DNA of 55,355 bases from an uncultured Pelagibacteraceae bacterium (GTDB taxonomy: Bacteria; Pseudomonadota; Alphaproteobacteria; Pelagibacterales; Pelagibacteraceae). Under the pieces are notes generated by a model. It was not told the DNA's origin. It did no database searches and was given only the letters and a program-made list of their open reading frames with translations. Where the stretch lies: positions 1 through 55,355 of the forward strand of contig CACFEW010000004.1 of the NCBI GenBank assembly GCA_902565385.1. The letters run 5' to 3'. Within the stretch, counting starts at the first letter, position 1. Each line of letters begins with the position of its first letter. Made by a program: the position numbers and the translations under genes. This document shows, piece after piece, positions 46,638 through 53,879 of this stretch.

Positions 46638-47335
46638 TTAATCAAATCTAACTCTGAGTAGATTTTATTCTCTAAGGTTTTAAGAAAGATCTCTTTATCT
46701 AAATTATTACTAATACGTGGCATTATGGATATAGTTATAGTTCTATTGGAAGTTTTTCTTCCTGACTTAGGCCAGACATATCCTGAATTAATTGCAATTG
46801 GCTGACATGCAATATTAAGTTTCTCATAAATTCTAGATGCTCCTTTTTTAAAGGGTGGCTGGTCATTTGGCAAAACTCTAGTTCCTTGAGGAAAAATTAT
46901 TAGAGGTCTATCTGAACTTGTAATTACATTTGAAATTTCATCGTAAAAACTAAGATTATCTTTTGTTATTTGACCTCTTTTGATTGAAATAGATCCAATC
47001 TTTTTTAAGTACCATCCAAATATTGGTATAAGTAGCAATTCTTTCTTAAGAATAAATACTGGTGAGTTAAATAAAGTTTGAAGAAAAAAAGTTTCAAACA
47101 TTGATTGATGTGATGCTGCTATAAAAAATTTTTCATCTTTTATAATGTTTTCAGTTCCTTTAATTATAATTTTTGTTGAAAGAAAAAATTTTAGGCAAAA
47201 ACTAGTCCAGTGACCCATTAACCTACCACCTAATAATACAACTTTTTGTGGCAAGAAAAATGAGGGTAAAAAAAATATTGAAATAATAATAATTCCAGTA
47301 AAAAAAAATAATGAAAATATGAAGTTTCTTAACAT
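46634..47335 (-). CDS. 1-acyl-glycerol-3-phosphate acyltransferase-like protein
   Basis: The 233-residue membrane-associated enzyme would acylate lysophosphatidic acid in phospholipid synthesis. An N-terminal hydrophobic segment (about 5-27) anchors it. The acyltransferase block is ASHQSMFETFF, an H-x4-E version of the canonical H-x4-D, and the second block is IIFPQGTR with Gln where FPEGTR is usual. The His-x4-Glu form is common in alphaproteobacteria; the Gln is less usual. The substrate is inferred from the family. It lies 11 bp downstream of lysA. Confidence 0.85.
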   Translation of the reverse strand: MLRNFIFSLFFFTGIIIISIFFLPSFFLPQKVVLLGGRLMGHWTSFCLKFFLSTKIIIKGTENIIKDEKFFIAASHQSMFETFFLQTLFNSPVFILKKELLLIPIFGWYLKKIGSISIKRGQITKDNLSFYDEISNVITSSDRPLIIFPQGTRVLPNDQPPFKKGASRIYEKLNIACQPIAINSGYVWPKSGRKTSNRTITISIMPRISNNLDKEIFLKTLENKIYSELDLIN

Positions 47336-47346
47336 TGTGTTAAAAG

Positions 47347-48561
47347 CTAGATTATTTCCGTGTGCTTTTGTCTTTTTCTAATTACATTAATTTTTGAACC
47401 TTTAATTAATAATTCTATTGGTTTAGGTCTTAAATTATAATTTGAGCTTAAAGACATACCGTACGCGCCAACATCGCATATAGCTATTAAATCTTTTTCC
47501 TCTAATTTTTGAAATTTTTTTAATGTTATAAATTTATCAGTACTTTCGCAAATTGGACCAACGAATTCATAAGGTTTATTTGATATTTTATTTGATTTTA
47601 TTACTGGCAATGTCCTATGAAATGCCCCATATAATGCGGGTCTCATAAGATCATTCATAGCAGCATCTAAAATTATAAATTTTTTCCTGCCACTGTCTTT
47701 AATATAAATAACTCTACTAATTAACATACCAGTATTGCCAATTATAGATCTTCCAGGTTCAAAAATAATTTTTACGTTATGTTTTTTGAGAAAATTATTT
47801 ATTGCAATGTTATACTTTTTATAATTAAGTGTTTTTTCTTTATTAGAATAATTAATTCCCATACCTCCACCTAAATCAATAAATTCAAATTGATGATTAG
47901 TCTTATCTAAGATATGGCTAACAGCTTCTAGCATTTTTCCATAGGGTTTATGATCTAAAATTTGACTACCTATGTGAACACTCAAACATTTTAAGTCTAT
48001 ATTTTTTGAATTTTTACAAAAATCCACAATTTTATGAAATGTATCTTTATTTACTCCAAATTTATTCTCTTTTTTTCCTGTAGAAATTTGATTTAGTGTT
48101 TTTGCATCTGTATTAGGATTAAGTCTAACTCCAACCCTCACTTTTTTGTTCCTTAATTTTGCAAGTCTATTTATTTCCATTATTTCACTTAATGACTCAG
48201 CATTAATGAGTAGTATTTTTTTATTTATTGCAAAATTCAATTCACTAGAAGTTTTTCCAACTCCAGAAAATACTATTTTATTGGGTTTTATTCCTGCTTT
48301 TATGGCCATCATGAGCTCACCTAAAGAAACTACATCAGCCCCTAAACCAAATTTTTTAATTTCTTTTATTAAATTAACATTGGTATTAGATTTAACTGCA
48401 AAACAAATTAAAGGTGAAAAAGATTTAAAATTTTTTTTAAATTTATTTATATTTTCTTTTAATTTTGAATATGAATAACAATAAAAAGGTGTTCCAAATT
48501 TTTTAGCTATTCTCTGGAAATTGACTTTTTCCACTGTTAGTCTTTTATTAATATATTTCAT
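47347..48561 (-). CDS. lysA: Diaminopimelate decarboxylase
   Basis: The 404-residue PLP enzyme makes lysine from meso-diaminopimelate, the final step of the pathway. The PLP Lys is in ICFAVKSNTNVNLIK (about 52-66). HIGSQI, GGGMGINY and EPGRSIIGNTG are the cofactor phosphate and substrate motifs, and the second active-site Cys is in GPICESTDKF (about 321-330). Length matches (E. coli 420). Its ATG overlaps the LptM-like stop by 4 bases (ATGA), so argH, the lipopeptide and lysA are translated in coupled fashion. Confidence 0.97.
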   Translation of the reverse strand: MKYINKRLTVEKVNFQRIAKKFGTPFYCYSYSKLKENINKFKKNFKSFSPLICFAVKSNTNVNLIKEIKKFGLGADVVSLGELMMAIKAGIKPNKIVFSGVGKTSSELNFAINKKILLINAESLSEIMEINRLAKLRNKKVRVGVRLNPNTDAKTLNQISTGKKENKFGVNKDTFHKIVDFCKNSKNIDLKCLSVHIGSQILDHKPYGKMLEAVSHILDKTNHQFEFIDLGGGMGINYSNKEKTLNYKKYNIAINNFLKKHNVKIIFEPGRSIIGNTGMLISRVIYIKDSGRKKFIILDAAMNDLMRPALYGAFHRTLPVIKSNKISNKPYEFVGPICESTDKFITLKKFQKLEEKDLIAICDVGAYGMSLSSNYNLRPKPIELLIKGSKINVIRKRQKHTEII

Positions 48562-48692
48562 GAAATTTTGTTAATTATAATTGTTGGTACTTTAATTTCT
48601 TTATTTAAAACTTTATATTCAGGATCACCTTTCTTTCCACAAGAAACTAAAATACAACAAACTAAAATAACAAATGTAATTTTTTTAATCAT
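48558..48692 (-). CDS. LptM-like small lipoprotein (44 aa)
   Basis: A 45-codon frame encodes MIKKITFVILVCCILVSCGK at its start, a lipoprotein signal peptide with lipobox VSC (Cys18) followed by GKKGDPEY. The sequence CGKKG plus acidic/Pro residues is the hallmark of the LptM (YifL) family, short lipopeptides that aid maturation of the LPS translocon LptDE. In alphaproteobacteria such a gene commonly sits between argH and lysA, exactly as here. It overlaps both neighbours by ATGA. The C-terminal tail (about 26-44) is Lys/Ile-rich. Function is inferred from family and position. Confidence 0.75.
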   Translation of the reverse strand: MIKKITFVILVCCILVSCGKKGDPEYKVLNKEIKVPTIIINKIS

Positions 48693-50080
48693 CTTAATTT
48701 TTTATATTTCCTTATCATCTTTTTGATATTATCAAAAGATGTTCCACCATAAGATTTTTTGGAATTGACAGAATTCTTTAAATCAAACACTTTTAGTACA
48801 TCCTTTGTTAATGTAGGTTCTACCTTTTTTAAGTCTTCTATGGATAATTCATTTAGTTTTTTCTTTTTCTTTTCAGCTAAATTCACTAGCAAAGCTGTTT
48901 TTTGATAAGCTTTTCTAAAAGACATTGAATTATTCTTAACAAGGTAATCTGCTAAATCTGTTGCAGTAATGTAACCTGAGTATGCCAATTCAAGCATCCT
49001 TTTTTTATTAGGACTTACATTCTTAAGAATTTCATTAAATACTTTTAAACTTTGAAAAAGAACATCATATGATTTAAAAATAATTTCTTTATCATCTTGA
49101 AGATCTTTGAAGTATGAAAGAGGCAATCCTTTTAATATAGTAAACATTGAAAATAAATTACCAAAAGTAATTCCAGATTTACCTCTTAAGTACTCTAAAA
49201 GATCAGGATTTTTTTTTTGTGGCATTATTGATGAACCAGTTACTATTTTATCTGAGAGCTTAATTAGATTAAAACCATCAGAATTCCAGATAATTAATTC
49301 TTCAGAAATTCTTGATAAATGCAACGAACAAACAGAAACACTATAAAGAAAATCTAAAACGAAATCTCTATCCGCTACAGTGTCGATTGAATTATTTGTA
49401 GGCTTTTCAAAACCAAGTTTTTTTGTTGTATAGTTCCTGTCAATGTTAAAAGAAGTTCCAGTTAATGCAGCAACACCTAATGGGTTTTCATTTAGACTGT
49501 CTAAATTATTCTTAAATCTATCTTTGTCTCTTTTAAACATCTCTACGTATGCCATTAGATAATGTGCAAATGAAACTGCTTGTGCATTTTTTAAATGAGT
49601 GAAACCTGGCATAATAGTATCTACATTTTTTTGAGCTAAATTAATTGAATTTTTAATTACGTTATTTAACATGACACTAATTTTTTGATTAGCAGATTTA
49701 ATCCAGATCTTAAAGTCAGTTATTACTTGGTCGTTTCTAGATCTTGCTGTGTGAACATAACCCGCTTCTTCACCAATTATTTGAAACAGTCGTTTTTCAA
49801 TATTAATATGAATGTCCTCGTATTTTTTATTAAATTCAAATTTTTTATTGGATATTTCTTTTTCAATTTTATTTAGTCCATAAATAATTTTATTTTTTGT
49901 TCTAAAAGAAATTATTTTTTGTTTAAATAACATTTCTACATGAGCAATAGAACCATTTATATCTTCTTTATACAGTCTTTTATCTACATCAATAGAGCTA
50001 CCTATTTTTTGTGAGAGATTAGAAGAATTATTTTTAATTCTTGTATTCCATATTGTCTGGTTGTTTTTATTTTTTACCAT
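48689..50080 (-). CDS. argH: Argininosuccinate lyase
   Basis: The 463-residue tetrameric enzyme splits argininosuccinate into arginine and fumarate. The family signature GSSIMPQKKNPDLLE (about 282-296) includes the catalytic Ser loop. HTARSRNDQV near 108 and a catalytic His in GFTHLKNAQAVSFAHYL follow the family pattern. Length matches (E. coli 457). Its stop overlaps the LptM-like ATG by 4 bases. It diverges from the TlpA-like gene by 24 bp, an arrangement found in other alphaproteobacteria. Confidence 0.97.
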   Translation of the reverse strand: MVKNKNNQTIWNTRIKNNSSNLSQKIGSSIDVDKRLYKEDINGSIAHVEMLFKQKIISFRTKNKIIYGLNKIEKEISNKKFEFNKKYEDIHINIEKRLFQIIGEEAGYVHTARSRNDQVITDFKIWIKSANQKISVMLNNVIKNSINLAQKNVDTIMPGFTHLKNAQAVSFAHYLMAYVEMFKRDKDRFKNNLDSLNENPLGVAALTGTSFNIDRNYTTKKLGFEKPTNNSIDTVADRDFVLDFLYSVSVCSLHLSRISEELIIWNSDGFNLIKLSDKIVTGSSIMPQKKNPDLLEYLRGKSGITFGNLFSMFTILKGLPLSYFKDLQDDKEIIFKSYDVLFQSLKVFNEILKNVSPNKKRMLELAYSGYITATDLADYLVKNNSMSFRKAYQKTALLVNLAEKKKKKLNELSIEDLKKVEPTLTKDVLKVFDLKNSVNSKKSYGGTSFDNIKKMIRKYKKLR

Positions 50081-50104
50081 GATAATTAATTATACCTATT
50101 TAAC

Positions 50105-50614
50105 ATGAGATTATTAATAATATTTGTTTTAATGCTATCAAATTCTTTTGCTAGTGACGCATCCGTTATAAAAAATTTAGTCATTAATAAAGAGTTAAAA
50201 AATTACAGTGATATAACGTTTTTAAACATTAAAAATAAAGAATTATACTTAAATGATTATAAAGGAAATCTTGTTTTATTGAATTTTTGGGCAACTTGGT
50301 GTGCTCCATGTAAAGATGAAATGCCATCTTTAGATTTGTTAGCTGAAAATCCAGATTTAGATAATCTAAAGATATTTCCTATAAATATTGGAAAGGATAA
50401 TAGTCAAAAATCTTTAAATTTCTTTGAAGATTTGAAGATAAAAAATTTAGAAATATATTTTGACTCACCCAATACATTGGCAAAGAAATTTAAATTAAGA
50501 GGTCTTCCTACAACTATACTTTTTAACAAAGATGGACTTGAGTTTGCAAGAATAATTGGATCAATCGACTTTGTTGATGAAAAATTTATTAAATGGTTAA
50601 GTAATTTTAATTAA
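50105..50614 (+). CDS. TlpA-like periplasmic thiol-disulfide oxidoreductase
   Basis: The 169-residue protein has a signal peptide (about 1-16) and a thioredoxin fold. The active site FWATWCAPCKDEMPSL (about 61-76) is the TlpA/ResA type, with redox Cys separated by Ala-Pro. The cis-Pro is in RGLPTTILF. TlpA proteins act as periplasmic reductases, for example for cytochrome c or oxidase copper centres. DsbB, the opposing oxidase system, is encoded 2 kb away. Its stop shares TTAA with the convergent HIG1-like gene. Confidence 0.88.
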   Translation: MRLLIIFVLMLSNSFASDASVIKNLVINKELKNYSDITFLNIKNKELYLNDYKGNLVLLNFWATWCAPCKDEMPSLDLLAENPDLDNLKIFPINIGKDNSQKSLNFFEDLKIKNLEIYFDSPNTLAKKFKLRGLPTTILFNKDGLEFARIIGSIDFVDEKFIKWLSNFN

Positions 50615-50814
50615 TTTTTAAAAAAATATGCAAAAGCAACTAAGGCTATAATTGCTATAAATTGTAGCAAGACTCTTAACTGCATTAATTTATTAGAGTA
50701 TTTCTTACTTGTTTCTCCACCTTTAAATAAAGTTCCAATACCAAGAATTAGAACTAAACCAACAGCCACAAGTAAGATTATAGATAAAATTTTTACTAAT
50801 ATTCCAGAAATCAT
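50611..50814 (-). CDS. HIG1-like twin-transmembrane protein
   Basis: The 67-residue protein has two transmembrane segments (about 5-25 and 47-65) with a polar loop between them carrying KYSNKLMQLRVLLQ. This matches the HIG1/twin-TM pattern with MxxRVxxQ. Mitochondrial HIG1 proteins associate with cytochrome oxidase; bacterial ones are uncharacterised. I chose the ATG at 50814. An upstream ATG at 50931 would add 39 residues running into the esterase gene on the other strand. It lies beside the esterase/HNH pair as in other alphaproteobacteria. Confidence 0.75.
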   Translation of the reverse strand: MISGILVKILSIILLVAVGLVLILGIGTLFKGGETSKKYSNKLMQLRVLLQFIAIIALVAFAYFFKN

Positions 50815-50863
50815 AAAATTATAGTAGGCTGTTTTATAGATAAAAAAACATAAATCAATTACT

Positions 50864-51517
50864 ATGACATTTTGCCTTGATACAACCATTATAAAACCAG
50901 AAAAAGATGTGAAAATTGAAAACGCAGTCATTTTACTACATGGATACGGAGGTGATGGTAAAGATATAAGTATGCTTTCATTAAATTGGAAGAGACACCT
51001 TACAAATACGATTTTTCTCTGCCCGAATGGTCATGAACCTTGTCCAATAAATCCATCTGGGTATCAATGGTTTGATCTTACAAAAGATGATCCAAAATAC
51101 ATTTTAAATGAGACAATCAAGGCTGAAAAAAAACTCAATCAATTCATAGATGAGGTGAAAATTAAATATAATCTTGAAAACGATAAAATTTGTTTGTCTG
51201 GTTTTAGTCAAGGATGTATGATGTCAATTAATTTAGGGCTTACATCTAAGAATAAATTTAGTTGTGTTGTAGGTTTTTCTGGTAAGATTATTAATCAAGA
51301 GGATCTCAAGCAAAGAAAGAGAACATCAACAAATATTCTTTTAATTCATGGTGATTCTGATCAAGTTGTCTCACCCAATTATATGTTAGAGGCAAAAGAT
51401 TTTTTTATCAGATCTAATATTGAAATAGAGACCCATTTAATTAAGAATTGCGACCATCATATTCCTATCGAAGCTTCCAGTATAGCATTAAATTATATTT
51501 TAAAAAAAATAAAATAA
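50864..51517 (+). CDS. Phospholipase/carboxylesterase-family hydrolase
   Basis: The 217-residue alpha/beta hydrolase should cleave an ester in the cytoplasm; no signal peptide is visible. The oxyanion region is VILLHGYGGDGKDI (about 24-37). The nucleophile Ser is in the elbow GFSQGCMMS (about 115-123). The Asp is in IHGDSDQVV and the His is in NCDHHIPIEA. This matches the bacterial carboxylesterase group related to YpfH. The substrate is unknown. It lies between the HIG1-like gene (divergent, 49 bp) and the HNH gene (45 bp). Confidence 0.9.
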   Translation: MTFCLDTTIIKPEKDVKIENAVILLHGYGGDGKDISMLSLNWKRHLTNTIFLCPNGHEPCPINPSGYQWFDLTKDDPKYILNETIKAEKKLNQFIDEVKIKYNLENDKICLSGFSQGCMMSINLGLTSKNKFSCVVGFSGKIINQEDLKQRKRTSTNILLIHGDSDQVVSPNYMLEAKDFFIRSNIEIETHLIKNCDHHIPIEASSIALNYILKKIK

Positions 51518-51562
51518 GTTCTTAATATTGAAATCATTTTTTATTTAAGTTAAGATTAATTT

Positions 51563-52132
51563 ATGAACAACTTTATTGAACAAGATGTATCATTAGAAAA
51601 ATGTCCTGCATTAGTTTTAAATGCTGATTATAGACCTTTAAGCTATTATCCTTTATCATTATGGTCTTGGCAAGATACAGTAAAGTCAGTTTTTTTAGAT
51701 AGAGTAATTATAGTAAGTAGTTATGATAGAATTGTTCGAAGTCCATCGTTCAAAATGCAGCTTCCAAGCGTAATTGCTCTTAAAGATTACATAGTTCCAC
51801 AATCTAAACCAAGTTTTACAAGATTTAATGTTTTTTTAAGGGATAAATTTTCTTGTCAATATTGTGGAAGCGGAGAGGAATTAACTTTTGATCATTTGTT
51901 ACCAAGATCAAAAGGTGGAGAAACACACTGGGATAACGTTGTAACAGCATGTTCAGCATGTAATGTTAAAAAAGGTGGAAATTTATTAAAATCTTCAGGA
52001 ATGAAACTCAATCAATATCCTTATCAACCATCAACTGAAGATTTACATAGAAACGGAAAGAATTTTCCTCCTAATTATTTACATAAAAGTTGGATGGACT
52101 ATTTATATTGGGATGTTGAGCTAGAAGCTTAA
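51563..52132 (+). CDS. HNH endonuclease-family protein
   Basis: The 189-residue protein has an N-terminal part with a conserved LVLNADYRPLSYYPLSLWSW (about 17-36) and a C-terminal HNH domain. The zinc pair is CQYCG and later CSACN, and the metal/catalytic stretch is LTFDHLLPRSKGGETHWDNV. This HNH subgroup is chromosomal and conserved across bacteria, without link to phage or introns. The true DNA or RNA substrate is unknown. It ends 2 bp from the convergent coq7 gene. Confidence 0.92.
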   Translation: MNNFIEQDVSLEKCPALVLNADYRPLSYYPLSLWSWQDTVKSVFLDRVIIVSSYDRIVRSPSFKMQLPSVIALKDYIVPQSKPSFTRFNVFLRDKFSCQYCGSGEELTFDHLLPRSKGGETHWDNVVTACSACNVKKGGNLLKSSGMKLNQYPYQPSTEDLHRNGKNFPPNYLHKSWMDYLYWDVELEA

Positions 52133-52134
52133 AA

Positions 52135-52665
52135 CTAAATTTTCTCAGAAATATTTATTGCTAATTTAGATCCAGTTTTGATAATTCTATCCATTATAGC
52201 GTAAAAGCCTTTTTTTGTTGCACCCTCTTCATAAGCAATATCCTTATGATCTAATTCATCTTGTCTAAATTTTGTAATTTTCTTTTTTAATTCTTCCTCT
52301 TCAGGACCAAGCTGATTAATTTGATCTAAATAATGTTTATCGATAACTTCTTCAACGGATGCTGTACATAGCATTGCAGCTTTTTTGCCTAATAATGTAG
52401 AGCCAAAACCCAAACCAACACCTAGCAAATCCCATAAGGGTAAAAATTTTGTTGGTTCTATATTTCTTTTTTTTATTTCTTTTTCAAAAAATTGACAATG
52501 TTCTATTTCGTGTTCTTTCATATCTTCAATTGTTTTTTTTAAACTTTCATTTTTTACAATAGTGTTTAAAGCTAATAATTGGCCTTCATAGATTTTGACA
52601 GCACCTCTCTCACCAGCATGATCAACTCTAATAAATTCCTGTACTCTTTTATTTGTTTTTTTCAT
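52135..52665 (-). CDS. coq7: Demethoxyubiquinone hydroxylase (Coq7/CAT5)
   Basis: The 176-residue di-iron monooxygenase adds the penultimate hydroxyl to the ubiquinone ring. The carboxylate ligands are in VDHAGERGAVKIYEGQL (about 14-30), DMKEHEIEHCQFFE, ASVEEVIDKHY and RQDELDHKDIAYEE (Glu-x2-His repeats). Length matches the family (about 170-180). It overlaps dsbB by 17 bp. Together with ubiE and ubiB it shows that this organism makes ubiquinone aerobically. Confidence 0.96.
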   Translation of the reverse strand: MKKTNKRVQEFIRVDHAGERGAVKIYEGQLLALNTIVKNESLKKTIEDMKEHEIEHCQFFEKEIKKRNIEPTKFLPLWDLLGVGLGFGSTLLGKKAAMLCTASVEEVIDKHYLDQINQLGPEEEELKKKITKFRQDELDHKDIAYEEGATKKGFYAIMDRIIKTGSKLAINISEKI

Positions 52666-53134
52666 ATTTCTTAAAAATTTTTAAAAGTGTTATAATAAAC
52701 AATAAACTAATTACAATATTAATGCTTGTGAGCGATAATCCAAAAATCTTAAATGTCACATCTTTACAACTTATTGTTTTTTCACCTAATTGTTTAAGCA
52801 AATCTTCTTTAGTGACAATTTCTGTCGAACTCTTTACTCCACAAACAGATGACTCCTGAAAAAAACCTTGTTCAATTCCAAAATGATAAAATGAAATTGC
52901 AAAAGAGAAGATAAAAGTGAGGATTAATAACATAACTAAAAATTTCTGATTTTTTCTAATTAAAAAGATTGCCATTATTATCATGATGCTTAATCCATAG
53001 GGAATTCTCTCTATTAAACATAAATTACAAGGCTGATGTCCGAGAATATATTCTATAAAAAAAGCAGAAATTAAAGCAATAAAGCTAAATAAAAAAATTA
53101 TTTTTAAATAAAATTCAGCTTTTAAATTAAACAT
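52649..53134 (-). CDS. dsbB: Disulfide bond formation protein DsbB-like
   Basis: The 161-residue inner-membrane protein has four hydrophobic segments. The first periplasmic Cys pair is in GHQPCNLCLIERIPYG (C-x2-C, about 33-48). The second pair, one Cys in SSVCGVKSS and one in TISCKD, are farther apart. DsbB passes electrons from DsbA to ubiquinone, which fits the coq7 gene that overlaps it by 17 bp. No dsbA is in the window. Length is normal (E. coli 176). Confidence 0.88.
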   Translation of the reverse strand: MFNLKAEFYLKIIFLFSFIALISAFFIEYILGHQPCNLCLIERIPYGLSIMIIMAIFLIRKNQKFLVMLLILTFIFSFAISFYHFGIEQGFFQESSVCGVKSSTEIVTKEDLLKQLGEKTISCKDVTFKIFGLSLTSINIVISLLFIITLLKIFKKYEKNK

Positions 53135-53732
53135 TAGATTTAAAAATTAGATAAACCACTAATCCAACAATAACAATTAATATCCCAATTATTGTAAACC
53201 ATTTTGACCCATGTTTATCCATAAATTCATTAAACAAGTCTCCAAATTTATAAGAGAGATATGACACTAAAAAAAATCTTAACCCTCTAGAAATTAAACT
53301 TATTAAAACAAATATTAAAAAATTAAATCCTATGAGACCACTTGCAATCGTAAAAACTTTATAAGGAAGAGGGGTAAAACCTGCTAAAAAAAGAATCCCT
53401 AGCCAAGCATAAAAGCCATCATTTTTTATCAAGCTTTCTTTTAAATTATATAGTTTATCCTCATAACCATAAAAATTCATGATATGTGCTCCAAACTCGA
53501 AAAAGAATGCTCCAATTACATAGCCGAGCATACCACCTAAAACTGAAAATATTGTTGTTATAAAAAAAATTTTTTTAAAATCCGTTTTTTTGGAGATTAC
53601 CATCGGAACAACCATAATGTCAGGAGGAATAGGAAAAAAAGAGCTCTCAACAAATGACACAATTGCTAAGTAATATTTAGAACTTTTGTGACCTGCTAAA
53701 TCTAAACATTTTTTGTAAAGATTTTTAAACAT
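53127..53732 (-). CDS. DedA/YqaA-family membrane protein
   Basis: The 201-residue polytopic protein has about four to five transmembrane segments. A conserved DedA pattern is FVESSFFPIPPDIMVVP (about 27-43), with the paired Glu and Pro-rich loop, followed by GGMLGYVIGAFFFEFGA and GFTPLPYKVFTIASG. Family members act as lipid scramblases/flippases or in membrane homeostasis. It overlaps dsbB by 8 bp and is first in the yqaA-dsbB-coq7 unit, a frequent alphaproteobacterial order. Confidence 0.88.
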   Translation of the reverse strand: MFKNLYKKCLDLAGHKSSKYYLAIVSFVESSFFPIPPDIMVVPMVISKKTDFKKIFFITTIFSVLGGMLGYVIGAFFFEFGAHIMNFYGYEDKLYNLKESLIKNDGFYAWLGILFLAGFTPLPYKVFTIASGLIGFNFLIFVLISLISRGLRFFLVSYLSYKFGDLFNEFMDKHGSKWFTIIGILIVIVGLVVYLIFKSNV

Positions 53733-53735
53733 TTT

Positions 53736-53766
53736 TTGGTTTTAATATAATTTTAGTTCTTATACT
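53736..53766 (+). promoter_or_regulatory. Possible tRNA-Leu promoter
   Basis: TATACT (53761-53766) is a good -10 element 24 bp before the tRNA. A TTGGTT (53736-53741) serves as a weak -35 at 19-bp spacing. Confidence 0.35.
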
Positions 53767-53790
53767 ATTTAATAAATTATTAAACAATCG

Positions 53791-53875
53791 GGGCGAATGG
53801 CGGAACTGGTAGACGCGCACGACTCAAAATCGTGTTTCGCAAGAAGTGAGAGTTCGATTCTCTCTTCGCCCACCA
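53791..53875 (+). tRNA. tRNA-Leu(CAA)
   Basis: The 85-base gene folds as a class II tRNA. The acceptor stem pairs GGGCGAA (53791-53797) with TTCGCCC (53865-53871), followed by discriminator A and an encoded CCA (53873-53875). The anticodon stem CACGA/TCGTG encloses CTCAAAA, giving anticodon CAA, which reads UUG (Leu). A variable arm of about 13 bases and the T-loop GTTCGATTC are present. It lies 4 bp before the acyl-CoA synthetase ATG, so the two could share a transcript. Confidence 0.97.
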
Positions 53876-53879
53876 AATT

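Noticed and set aside
50815-50931. Longer HIG1-like protein (106 aa)
   Set aside because: The 39 extra residues overlap the divergent esterase start. The 67-residue form has the expected two-helix layout.
51850-51980. HNH gene as part of a homing intron or phage remnant
   Set aside because: The protein has a conserved N-terminal part, ordinary flanking genes and base use like its neighbours. No intron or phage genes are nearby.
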